A model generated the notes under the pieces. That model was not told where the DNA came from. It did no database searches and was given only the letters and a program-made list of their open reading frames with translations. A DNA stretch of 64,000 bases from CAZEAP01 sp964510315 (lineage in GTDB: Bacteria; Planctomycetota; Brocadiia; SM23-32): positions 1 to 64,000 of the forward strand of contig CAZEAP010000020.1 in assembly GCA_964510315.1 (NCBI GenBank). Reading direction: 5' to 3'. A program made the position numbers and the translations under genes. Shown piece after piece: positions 34,915 through 42,514 of the stretch. Each line of letters begins with the position of its first letter. Within the stretch, counting starts at the first letter, position 1.

Positions 34915-35830
34915 ACGAGAGTTGATCGACTACCTTCGGCGGCTCACCGAAGAAGCCCGGCCCGCCTGGCTGCGGCTCGGGATCGGCGACGATGCCGCCG
35001 TGGTGGAGCCGCCCGGCGCGGGTCCGGTGGTGCTGACCACCGACATGGTGGCCGAAGGCGTCCACTTCCAGGCGGGGACCCCGCCGCGGGCGGTGGCGCA
35101 CAAGGCGGTCGCCCGGGGGCTGAGTGACCTGGCCGCCATGGCCGCCCGTCCCTTGTGCATTGTGGCCGCTGCCCAGTTCGGCGACATCTACGATGCGGCC
35201 GAAAGGCGGGAACTGGTTGCGGGACTGGTGGAGTCGGCCGAAAGCTACCGGGCCCCGCTCATCGGGGGGGACCTGGCGGGCACGGCCGCCGCGCTGAGCA
35301 TCACGGTGACCGCCCTGGGAACCCCGGGGCCCCGCGGAGTGATACGGCGGAGCGGCGCCCGGCCCGGGGACGGCGTCTGCGTGACCGGCGAACTGGGGGG
35401 ATCCATCCTGGGGGGGCACCTGGAGTTCAGCCCTCGCCTGGAGGAAGCCCTCGCGCTGGCCGAGCGGTATGCGGTGCGCGCCATGATCGACGTGAGCGAC
35501 GGGCTGAGTACGGACGCGCTGCACCTGGCCGAGGCATCGGAGGTGGGGGTCGAGCTGCGCTGCGCCGATATTCCCCTGGCGGAGGCCGCGTCCCGACGGG
35601 CCCAGCAGACCGGCAAGAGCGCCTGCTGGCATGCACTGAACGACGGGGAAGACTACGAGCTGCTGTTTTGCCTGCCCCCCGGCTCCGCCGCCCGCCTGGC
35701 GGAGGAGGGGGTGGCCGGAGTGCCGGTTTCGGTCATAGGAGAAGTCACCGAAGGCCGGGAGTCCCGCCTCGTCTGGCCGGACGGCCGGCGTGAGCCACTG
35801 CGCCCCCAAGGATGGGAGCATCAGCTCTGA
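34907..35830 (+). CDS. thiL: Thiamine-monophosphate kinase
   Basis: Phosphorylates thiamine monophosphate to the active coenzyme thiamine diphosphate. The 307-residue protein has the ThiL/PurM-like motifs LGIGDDAAVVE, TTDMVAEGVHF, ARGLSDLAAMAA, LIGGDLAG, the MIDVSDGLSTD ATP-site block and ALNDGEDYELLF. The ATG lies inside the end of the glycerate kinase gene (AGGGAGAG upstream), and its stop overlaps the tsaE start (TGATG), so translation is coupled on both sides. Confidence 0.95.
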   Translation: MGERELIDYLRRLTEEARPAWLRLGIGDDAAVVEPPGAGPVVLTTDMVAEGVHFQAGTPPRAVAHKAVARGLSDLAAMAARPLCIVAAAQFGDIYDAAERRELVAGLVESAESYRAPLIGGDLAGTAAALSITVTALGTPGPRGVIRRSGARPGDGVCVTGELGGSILGGHLEFSPRLEEALALAERYAVRAMIDVSDGLSTDALHLAEASEVGVELRCADIPLAEAASRRAQQTGKSACWHALNDGEDYELLFCLPPGSAARLAEEGVAGVPVSVIGEVTEGRESRLVWPDGRREPLRPQGWEHQL

Positions 35831-36327
35831 TGGAGCGGGATACGCTGGAGTTCGCCACCGAGAGCCCGGAAGAAACGCTCGACCTGGCGGCTGCCTCCGC
35901 CGACCTGTGGCGGCCGAACGACGTGATCGGGCTGGTCGGCACCCTGGGCGCGGGCAAGACGCTCTTTGTGAAGGGGCTGGCCCGTGGGTTGGGGGTGGAG
36001 GACCCGCGGCGCAGCGTCATCAGCCCGACATTCGTGCTGCTGAGGCGCTACGAAGGCCGGTTGACACTTTTTCACTTCGACGCCTACCGGCTGCAGGGAG
36101 CAGCGGAGATGGAGGCCATCGGCTGCGCGGAAATCTTCGAGAGCGGTGGGTTGAGCGTCGTGGAGTGGGCCGATCACGTCGCCGGCTGTCTGCCCCCGGA
36201 ACACTTCCTTTTGCGCATACGGGTCACCGGAGCCGAACGGCGCAGATTCCGCCTGACTGCGGCCGGCGACGGTCCCCGGTGTCGATTCCAGGAGATCGCT
36301 GACGCGCTGGCGTGCCGGCGGCAGTGA
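35830..36327 (+). CDS. tsaE: tRNA threonylcarbamoyladenosine ATPase TsaE
   Basis: ATPase that drives the TsaBD complex in making t6A at position 37 of ANN-reading tRNAs. The 165-residue protein has Walker A in LVGTLGAGKTLFVKGLARGL, the conserved SPTFVLLRRYEG, HFDAYRLQG and VVEWADH. ATG 35830 overlaps the thiL stop by one base; a start six codons upstream is possible. The next two genes are also RNA-modification homologues, so the operon is centred on RNA modification. tsaB and tsaD are not in the window. Confidence 0.94.
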   Translation: MERDTLEFATESPEETLDLAAASADLWRPNDVIGLVGTLGAGKTLFVKGLARGLGVEDPRRSVISPTFVLLRRYEGRLTLFHFDAYRLQGAAEMEAIGCAEIFESGGLSVVEWADHVAGCLPPEHFLLRIRVTGAERRRFRLTAAGDGPRCRFQEIADALACRRQ

Positions 36328-36368
36328 AGCCCGTCGGGCCGATCGAATTGCAGAAACAGGAGGCCGAC

Positions 36369-37400
36369 GTGCCGGAGGACACCCGCCGACCGCTCACGGG
36401 GCTGCGCACGCCGCTTTTTCTTCCGGTCTATGAGCCCGGGGCGACGGACCTCACCGCGGCGGAACTGCCAGAGAGATTCGGCGTCCGGGGCATCATGGTG
36501 AACGCCTACTTTCTCTATCGGCGCAGGGAACTTCGACGGACGCTGCCGGAGGAGGGCCTGAAGGACTACCTCGGGTTCGATGGCCTGGTGGCGACCGACA
36601 GCGGCGCATTCCAGGCCTTTCGAGGCCGGCTTTACCTCCGCAATAGAGATATCGTTCGGTTCCAGGAGGATATCGGCGCCGACGTCGTCTCCCCGCTGGA
36701 CGTGGTCACTCCGCCGGGCGACAATCGAAAGACGGCGGAAGGCAAGCTGAGCACGACGATGCAGCGGATATCCGAGGCACTGGGCCTGGTTCAGCGCGCC
36801 ACGCTCATGGGCGTTCAACAGGGGGGCCGCTTTCCCGAGCTGCGCCGCCGCGCCGCGTCCGGGCTTGTCGAGATGGGTGTGCGCTACCTGGCGCTCGGCA
36901 GCCTGGTCCCCTTCTTCACCCGCAACCACAACCTGGAGTTCGTCGGCCGGGTTATTCGCGACGCGCGGGACTGCGCGCCGCCGGAGGTGCCAATCCATCT
37001 CTACGGTGCCGGCGACCCGGTGGAACTCCCTTTCTACGTCGCCCTCGGGTGCGAGGTCTTCGATTCCTCCTCGTTTGTCCATTACGCCGGGGAGGGCGCC
37101 TACATGACGCCCTACGGCGCCTTGCCCGCGGGCCGGTCGGTGGATAACGACCAGTTCACGTGCAGTTGCCCCTGGTGCATCCGCCACGGACCGGAAGTGC
37201 GCGAAAACCTGCCACTGCTGTGCCGGCATAACCTGTGGTCCGTGATGAAGGCGGTGGAGCGGGCGGGTGAGGCGGCGCGGGAGGGGCGGATGGAAGAACT
37301 TCTGCGGGATATCCTGGAGACACACAGCCGGTGGTTCCCCGACAGCTTGCTGGCCGAGACGTGGAATGCCCTTGCGGAGGAGGACGATGCCGTCGGATGA
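36369..37400 (+). CDS. Archaeosine-type tRNA-guanine transglycosylase homologue
   Basis: A 343-residue TIM-barrel enzyme of the tRNA-guanine transglycosylase superfamily, which swaps guanine for a 7-deazaguanine base. It is closer in motifs to archaeal TgtA than to bacterial Tgt: VNAYFLYRRRELR, ATDSGAFQ (D77), RFQEDIGADVVSPLDVVTPP with nucleophile D111, HLYGAGDPVELPFYVALGC, FDSSSFVHYA, and zinc ligands C265/C267/C270 with His287 in RHNLW. The archaeal PUA and other C-terminal domains are missing. GTG 36369 is chosen because AGGAGG lies five bases upstream; an upstream GTG at 36312 would overlap tsaE. Substrate (tRNA, rRNA or DNA) is unknown. It overlaps the methyltransferase gene by 14 bases. 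Confidence 0.85.
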   Translation: MPEDTRRPLTGLRTPLFLPVYEPGATDLTAAELPERFGVRGIMVNAYFLYRRRELRRTLPEEGLKDYLGFDGLVATDSGAFQAFRGRLYLRNRDIVRFQEDIGADVVSPLDVVTPPGDNRKTAEGKLSTTMQRISEALGLVQRATLMGVQQGGRFPELRRRAASGLVEMGVRYLALGSLVPFFTRNHNLEFVGRVIRDARDCAPPEVPIHLYGAGDPVELPFYVALGCEVFDSSSFVHYAGEGAYMTPYGALPAGRSVDNDQFTCSCPWCIRHGPEVRENLPLLCRHNLWSVMKAVERAGEAAREGRMEELLRDILETHSRWFPDSLLAETWNALAEEDDAVG

Positions 37401-38280
37401 GCCGGTGATCCCGGATGAGCTTCTCCGCGCCGAGGCGGCGAAGATTGCCGAACGCTACCGGGTAAGTGAAAAAGAAGCGATGGAAACGCTGCACGGCGCA
37501 TTTGCCGATCGTCCGGAGGTGGCCCGGAGAATCCGTCGCCGTTACGAGAGCGAAGACGTGACCCGGTGGCGCGACTACCGCGACATCGTCAAGGCCTGCC
37601 GGAAGGGCATCTACTACCGGCTGCGCCGCTACTGGCGGGACCCCGCCGACGCCGACGAGATCATCGACCGGCTGGAGAGGAAGGTGCGTCGAGGAGCGTC
37701 CGTCGAAGATGTCGAGACGCTCCGCACAGACCTCCTGGCCGCGCATACCTCCACCATGGAGAGGCTGCCCCACTACGAGGAGTTCTACGAGGGCCTGTTC
37801 GACGCCGCAGGTGTCCCGCGAACGGTGCTCGACGTCGGCTGCGGGGTCCATCCGCTCTCTTATCCGTTCACGGGGGCCGGCCGACGCACGGCGCTCTACG
37901 CGGCCGTGGATAAAGACCGGCGCGCCCTGAGGGCACTCCGGGCCTACGCCACCGTTGTGGGCGCGGAAAGGCTGGTTCCGATCGAGCTGACCGTCGAACG
38001 TGCCGACTGGGCGGAGCGCCTCCCGGAGCCGTCTTTCGAGCTGGGCCAGATGCTGAAGGTCGTCCCCGTGGTCAACCGCCTCGACCGGGAGGCGCTGGGA
38101 GCGCTGGGGAGCATCCCGGCCGAGCGCGTGCTGCTGACCGGCAGCGTGGAGTCGATGACCCGCCGGCAGAGAGTAGAAAACCGGGAGCGGGCGGTGCTCC
38201 TGCGGTTCATCGAAGAGGCCGGATGGACGCCGGCGTCGGAGTTCCGCGCCGGCAACGAGTTCGGTTATCTGGTCGAATGA
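37387..38280 (+). CDS. FmrO/Rmt-like 16S rRNA (guanine-N7) methyltransferase homologue
   Basis: A 297-residue SAM methyltransferase of the aminoglycoside-resistance (Arm) family, whose known members methylate N7 of G1405 in 16S rRNA. Diagnostic blocks are AHTSTMERLPHYEEFYEGLF (120-139), the SAM-binding LDVGCGVHPLSYPF (148-161), LKVVPVVNRLDREAL (223-237) and the C-terminal GNEFGYLVE. The first 60 or so residues are extra compared with RmtB (251 residues). ATG 37387 follows GGAGGAGG and lies inside the end of the transglycosylase gene. Because it sits in a housekeeping operon, a native RNA-modification role is more likely than drug resistance. The target base is not known. Confidence 0.8.
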   Translation: MPSDEPVIPDELLRAEAAKIAERYRVSEKEAMETLHGAFADRPEVARRIRRRYESEDVTRWRDYRDIVKACRKGIYYRLRRYWRDPADADEIIDRLERKVRRGASVEDVETLRTDLLAAHTSTMERLPHYEEFYEGLFDAAGVPRTVLDVGCGVHPLSYPFTGAGRRTALYAAVDKDRRALRALRAYATVVGAERLVPIELTVERADWAERLPEPSFELGQMLKVVPVVNRLDREALGALGSIPAERVLLTGSVESMTRRQRVENRERAVLLRFIEEAGWTPASEFRAGNEFGYLVE

Positions 38281-38589
38281 AACTCCCGGGGGGCGGTTTC
38301 AGGTGATCGGTCCGCCCCACATCCAGCCGCCGATGGCCCATGCTCCGAAGATGACCCGCGAGACCTCGACCTCCGACGTGCCGAGCTGTGCATACTCCAT
38401 CCGGTTGCTCCAGGTCGCTGATTCTGAGGCACGGCTGCAGGGTAGCGTGCCGCAGCCGGGCCGAAAGTACGGGGGGATTTACCGTGCGGACGAAGGGGTT
38501 TCGCATCCCCGCAGGCGGTCCTGTATACTGTCCGTCCGCGTTAGTTGGGCTCTACCGCACACGAGGGGAGTTCCCGGGAGGAGGAGGCG
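38281..38589. other. Intergenic region upstream of hisF
   Basis: About 300 bases with no believable gene. TATACT at 38524-38529 is a fair -10 box about 60 bases before the hisF start, but no good -35 box lies at the right distance. No terminator-like hairpin with a T-run is seen after the methyltransferase gene. Confidence 0.4.
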
Positions 38590-39360
38590 ATGGAAAGGGA
38601 CTACGTGGCGATCATGCCGTGCCTCGACATGAAGGAGGGGCGCGTGGTGAAGGGCGTTCACTTCGTGAACCTGCGGGACGCCGGCGACCCGGTGGAGTGC
38701 GCGCAGACCTACCAGGCGGAGGGGGCCGACGAGCTGGCTTTCCTCGATATCACGGCCACGGTTGAGAATCGGCAGACGATGCTGGACGTCTTCCGCCGGG
38801 TGGCCGAGGCCGTTACGCTGCCCCTGACTCTCGGGGGCGGCATCGCGTCCCTCTCGGATTTCGAGGGCGCCCTGGACGCCGGGGCCGACAAGGTGAGCAT
38901 GAGCAGCGCCGCCGTCAGGGAACCGGACCTGGTGGAGGGGGCCGCGCGGGAGTTCGGCCCCGAGAGGGTAGTGGTCGCCATCGACGTGGACATCTCCGGA
39001 GATCTGGACAGCGGCTACGAGGTCTACGTGGACGGCGGACGCACGCCCACGGGCATTGACGCATTCGAGTTTGCCGCCGCTGCCGAAGACCGCGGCGCGG
39101 GCACCGTGCTGCCCACCAGCAAACGCACCGACGGCACCCTGGAGGGCTATGACATTCCCCTGCTGAAGGGGATAACCGAACGGGTCAGCGTGCCGGTGGT
39201 CGCCAGCGGTGGCGCCGGACGGCTGGAGCACTTCTGGGAGGCGGCCACCGACGGCGGGGCGGACGTCCTGCTGGCCGCCAGCGTCTTCCACTTCGGGGAC
39301 ATTGCCATCCCCGAGTTGAAAGAGTACCTGGCGGACAAAGGGGTAGAGGTCCGGCTCTGA
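38590..39360 (+). CDS. hisF: Imidazole glycerol phosphate synthase cyclase subunit (HisF)
   Basis: Uses ammonia from HisH to make imidazole glycerol phosphate and AICAR in histidine synthesis. The 256-residue TIM barrel has IMPCLDMKEGRVVKGVHFVN with the first catalytic Asp, FLDITAT, LGGGIAS, VVAIDVDIS with the second Asp, VASGGAGRLEHF and the C-terminal SVFHFGDIAIPELKEYL. The loop usually read TSMDRDGT is TSKRTDGT here, a local departure. No hisH or other his gene is nearby. GGAGGAGG precedes ATG 38590. It ends two bases before the convergent mreB gene. Confidence 0.9.
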   Translation: MERDYVAIMPCLDMKEGRVVKGVHFVNLRDAGDPVECAQTYQAEGADELAFLDITATVENRQTMLDVFRRVAEAVTLPLTLGGGIASLSDFEGALDAGADKVSMSSAAVREPDLVEGAAREFGPERVVVAIDVDISGDLDSGYEVYVDGGRTPTGIDAFEFAAAAEDRGAGTVLPTSKRTDGTLEGYDIPLLKGITERVSVPVVASGGAGRLEHFWEAATDGGADVLLAASVFHFGDIAIPELKEYLADKGVEVRL

Positions 39361-39362
39361 GG

Positions 39363-40439
39363 TCACTCCTCGCGGAGCACCTCTTCGTATTCGTCCAGCT
39401 TCTCCAGCAGGATGGCGGTGCCGCGGGCGACGGCGGTGATGGGGTCTTCGGCGACCCGGACCTCCAGTCCGGTTTCTTCGGAGACCAGTTCCCTGAGGCC
39501 GGGGAGCACGGCGACTCCGCCGAGCAGAGTGATCCCGGTCTTCAGAAGATCGCTGGCCAGTTCCGGCGGCGTTCTGTCCAGGCAGGATTTGGCCGCTCCG
39601 ATGATGTTCTGGACGGGTTCGGCGAGCGCCTCGCGGATCTCGACGCTGGAGATTTCCAACCGGCGGGGCAGGCCGGCGGCAATGTCCTTCCCCCGTATCT
39701 CGTAGGCGACCTCTTCCTCCAGGGGATAGGCTGAGCCGATGGCTATCTTGACCTCTTCGGCGGTGGGTCGGCCGATCTCCAGCCCGTACATATCGCGCAC
39801 GTAGGTGATGATGGCCTCGTCCATCTCGTCGCCCGCGACCGGCAGACTTTCCAGGGTAACCACCTCGCCCAGGCTGAGCACGGCGACTTCGGTGGTGCCG
39901 CCGCCGATGTCGATTACCATGGCCCCGACCGGTTCGCTGATCTCCACTCCGGCTCCCACGGCTCCCGCTTTCGGTTCGGCCACGGTAAAGACTCGGCGGG
40001 CGCCGGCGTTGACCGCGCTGTTTTTGACCGCTTCCTTCTCCACCGCGGTTATCCCGCTGGGCACGCTTATGACCATACGGGGCCTCACGCCCCACGAGCG
40101 GGGCTGCACCGTGCGAATGAAGTAGCGGAGCATTATCTCAGTGACCTCGAAGTCGGCTATCACTCCGTCCTTCAAGGGGCGGATGGCCTTGATGTTCTCC
40201 GGGGTGCGCTCGATCATCCGCTTGGCTTCGTTCCCGACGGCCCGGCCGTTCAGAGGGACCACCGGCGGGCTGGTGCCGGTCATAATGGCGACCACGGAAG
40301 GCTCCATCAGCACGACGCCGCGTCCCGGCACGCAGACCAGGGTGTTCGCCGTTCCCAGGTCGATGCCCAGGTCCATCGCCCCCATGCTCATAAGGAAGTT
40401 CAGCATCTTCCGTATGGAGACGCCCAAGCCGTCGGCCAT
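39363..40439 (-). CDS. mreB: Rod-shape protein MreB
   Basis: Actin-like protein that forms filaments under the membrane and guides wall synthesis. The 358-residue protein shows the ATPase-fold motifs DLGIDLGTANTLVCVPG (phosphate 1), MVIDIGGGTTEVAVLSLG (phosphate 2) and LLGGVAVLPGLRELV (adenosine), with the MreB-typical NEAKRMIERTPENIKAIRPL and DGVIADFEVTE. The N-terminus is about 20 residues longer than usual and could act as a membrane helix. GGAGGAGG lies seven bases before the ATG. mreC, mreD and rodA are absent nearby. Together with the L,D-transpeptidase it points to a peptidoglycan wall. Confidence 0.95.
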   Translation of the reverse strand: MADGLGVSIRKMLNFLMSMGAMDLGIDLGTANTLVCVPGRGVVLMEPSVVAIMTGTSPPVVPLNGRAVGNEAKRMIERTPENIKAIRPLKDGVIADFEVTEIMLRYFIRTVQPRSWGVRPRMVISVPSGITAVEKEAVKNSAVNAGARRVFTVAEPKAGAVGAGVEISEPVGAMVIDIGGGTTEVAVLSLGEVVTLESLPVAGDEMDEAIITYVRDMYGLEIGRPTAEEVKIAIGSAYPLEEEVAYEIRGKDIAAGLPRRLEISSVEIREALAEPVQNIIGAAKSCLDRTPPELASDLLKTGITLLGGVAVLPGLRELVSEETGLEVRVAEDPITAVARGTAILLEKLDEYEEVLREE

Positions 40440-40671
40440 CTGGCTGCCTCCTCCCTTTGGTTCCTTCAGTCAACTCCGCAGGGCGATCAGCATACCTTAA
40501 CACGCCGGCACGGAGTGCCGCGGAGTGGGCGGAACCGATGCCGGCTCAGCTCCACCGCAGGGGACAGGTCCCTGTCTCTATCCGCTTCGGGGTCTATCTG
40601 AGCCACGCCCGCCGCGGCCCGATTATAAGGGGACTTCGACCGGTTGTCCAACAAGTCGGCCGCATAACAGA
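40440..40671. other. Intergenic region upstream of mreB
   Basis: It holds the leader of mreB; a possible -10 box TATGCT on the minus strand (about 40490-40496) lacks a clear -35 box. Otherwise nothing is recognised. A strong hairpin follows at 40672-40718. Confidence 0.4.
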
Positions 40672-40718
40672 AGAGGCCGGGGCCATCCCCGCACACGACG
40701 GGGATGGCCCTGGCCTCT
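40672..40718 (-). terminator. Long GC-rich hairpin after the coiled-coil operon
   Basis: AGAGGCC-GG-GGCCATCCCCG and its complement CGGGGATGGCC-CT-GGCCTCT form an 11-pair stem, a two-base mismatch and a further 7-pair stem around a 7-base loop. On the minus strand it lies 112 bases after the stop at 40830 and is followed by TCTGTTAT, so a terminator is the simplest reading, though the T-run is weak. Confidence 0.5.
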
Positions 40719-40829
40719 GAACTCAGCACTTGTGACCTTTCTTCGCGTGCCTTCAGACTGCCGAGACGGAGAACCCGGGCTCTGGCGTGCCGCAAGTCGG
40801 GTTTGGGAAGTCCGCCGGTTCCGGGGCTC

Positions 40830-41066
40830 TTACTGTGCGGGCGGTGCTTCGGGGGTGGCGGTCTCCGGCGCGGGCGCTTCCGCGGCGGGCGCGGCTTCTT
40901 CGGGCTGTGGCTGCCGCGTTGTGCCGACGGTCGGTTTAGCCGGGAGGCGACCCAATTCAGAGGGTTCCGGGTATCGCGACATGTCGGCCCAGGTCAACAC
41001 GATGGCGAACGCCAGGAATATGCACGCTCCGATGAGCATGCCCTGCAGTAGTTTGCTGTCTGCCAT
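40830..41066 (-). CDS. Small one-helix protein with Ala/Pro/Glu-rich tail
   Basis: A 78-residue protein: residues about 7-25 form a membrane helix (LLQGMLIGACIFLAFAIVL), followed by a short basic-polar region and a tail rich in Ala, Pro and Glu. It lies 41 bases after the coiled-coil gene on the same strand and shares its transcript, so the two probably act together at the membrane. AAGGGG precedes the ATG. No family recognised. Confidence 0.65.
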   Translation of the reverse strand: MADSKLLQGMLIGACIFLAFAIVLTWADMSRYPEPSELGRLPAKPTVGTTRQPQPEEAAPAAEAPAPETATPEAPPAQ

Positions 41067-41107
41067 TTTGGCCACCCCTTCTGCGGTGGTGGAGGAACGG
41101 AGTGCGC

Positions 41108-41962
41108 TCAGGGCACCTGGATTTCGGTGGTTGCTCTGTCGCCGACCTCGACGGCCCGGTCTTCGGCCGCGCGCATGATCATGCCCCCGGCCACAGTGTC
41201 CCACACGTCGTGGATGACGAGGGTCGCCACGAAGCCCGTGTCGTCGTAAATGGTGAACTGGGTATTCGGCTTGATTTCGGCTTCCGAGCCTTTGTCGATG
41301 ACGGCCGTGCCCAGTTCCTCGTCCACCCGGATGACCACCGCGTTGATGGCGGGCGCCGGGGCGGGCGGCACGTCAAAGCCTCGCCTGCGGAACTCTTCCA
41401 CGATGCCGGCCAGCCGGGCGTTGCCTTCGGCCAGCTCCTGTTTGTCCTCTTTGGTCTGCTGCAGCCGATGGGACAGGTCCCCGATCTTTGATTCTCTCTG
41501 GGCGACCGTGTCCTGCAGGTCCCCGATGGTGCTCTGCTTTTTGTTGACGGTCTCCTGGAGGGCGGCGATGCGATCGCCCTGTTCGTCGATGATGCCGTCC
41601 TTTTTCTCAAGCTGCCCGCGGAGCCCCTCGGCCAGTTCGGTGAGTCGGGCCGTGTTGTTGCCCTCCTTCTGGAGAGCGGCGTTCAGCTCATCGGCGCGCT
41701 CCTTCTGGGCGCTCAGCTCGCTCTCCAGAGCAGAGACCTCCCGGCTCAGCCGGTCCCGTACCTTCGAGAGCGTGGACTTCGTGTCGGACAGCTCCGCAGA
41801 CGTGGTATCGTACATCTCAACCACCGCGTCCAGGCGCTCGCGGGCAGTCGCGTACTGATTGCCCAGCTCTTCCCGTTTGTCGAAAAGCACCATCTGTGAA
41901 GCCGCGAACCCCACGCTGAGCACCAGAACCAGAAACACCAACACCTTTGTCAAAGCGTTCAT
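41108..41962 (-). CDS. Membrane-anchored coiled-coil protein
   Basis: A 284-residue protein. Residues about 4-24 are a membrane anchor or uncleaved signal (LTKVLVFLVLVLSVGFAASQ). Residues about 28-195 are a long coiled coil with heptads rich in Leu, Glu, Lys and Gln. A Pro/Ala hinge (DVPPAPAPA) leads to a C-terminal beta domain (about 206-284; VIRVDEELGTAVIDKGSEAE ... FTIYDDTGFVATLVI) that resembles the small domains appended to planctomycetal envelope coiled-coil proteins. ATG 41962 has GAGGAGGG upstream. A role in envelope structure is inferred; its nearness to mreB fits. Confidence 0.75.
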   Translation of the reverse strand: MNALTKVLVFLVLVLSVGFAASQMVLFDKREELGNQYATARERLDAVVEMYDTTSAELSDTKSTLSKVRDRLSREVSALESELSAQKERADELNAALQKEGNNTARLTELAEGLRGQLEKKDGIIDEQGDRIAALQETVNKKQSTIGDLQDTVAQRESKIGDLSHRLQQTKEDKQELAEGNARLAGIVEEFRRRGFDVPPAPAPAINAVVIRVDEELGTAVIDKGSEAEIKPNTQFTIYDDTGFVATLVIHDVWDTVAGGMIMRAAEDRAVEVGDRATTEIQVP

Positions 41963-42026
41963 CGAGACCCTCCTCGGCCAGTTATATCCATTACGTGCTC
42001 GTGCTCTCGGCCCGGATTTCCCGTAA

Positions 42027-42054
42027 ATTATAGGGGCCGACCGGCCAAAGTCAA
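42027..42054 (-). promoter_or_regulatory. Sigma70-type promoter of the coiled-coil operon
   Basis: On the minus strand, TTGACT (42054-42049), a 16-base spacer and TATAAT (42032-42027), about 65 bases before the ATG. Confidence 0.75.
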
Positions 42055-42446
42055 GTCTCTCCCGCGGGAACAGCCGAACCCATCTGCGCGGCGGACGGCG
42101 TTGCCCGGCCGGCCACGAGGGTTGCTGTTTCCAGCCCGGGTGCTCCGGACAGACCGCTGAAAGGTCCTGCAGGGTCTTCTGAGGCCGTTTAGGCCGCTTC
42201 CCCGGCTGCGCGCGGGTCGCTGTGCCGATGCCGTCGGAGCGCCCGGGTTGTCCGGCGGAGTGCTGTGAGCGGCTCCTACCGTTATCTGGTCCTTCCCGTC
42301 TTCCGGCGGCCGAAAGCCGCGTCCCGTAGCATCTTGGGAAGCTGGGCCGGACCTGGAGCGTCCCGTTTTTGGGGCCAGCGCCGTCGGCGACCCGGCCTGT
42401 CTGGCTTTTGGCCCCGGGGTGCGGGGCGCTAAAATCCCCCGCCCGG

Positions 42447-42476
42447 TTGACAGCCCCGCGGAGGGGTGCGTAGAGT
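42447..42476 (+). promoter_or_regulatory. Sigma70-type promoter of the sulfatase-fold gene
   Basis: TTGACA (42447-42452), an 18-base spacer and TAGAGT (42471-42476), 38 bases before the ATG. Confidence 0.7.
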
Positions 42477-42514
42477 ACGCATCCGATTTCCTCTTTTTTC
42501 GGAAGGGCACGGGC

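Larger units (their letters stand above)
41963..42514. other. Divergent promoter region between the coiled-coil and hydrolase genes
   Basis: About 550 bases with promoters at both ends: a minus-strand one at 42027-42054 and a plus-strand one at 42447-42476. The middle (42060-42440) holds no believable gene or repeat. Short open frames there are Arg/Pro-rich and without ribosome binding sites. Confidence 0.5.

Noticed and set aside
40487..40795. A 102-codon minus-strand frame upstream of mreB
   Set aside because: It runs through the hairpin at 40672-40718 and has no ribosome binding site or recognisable pattern.
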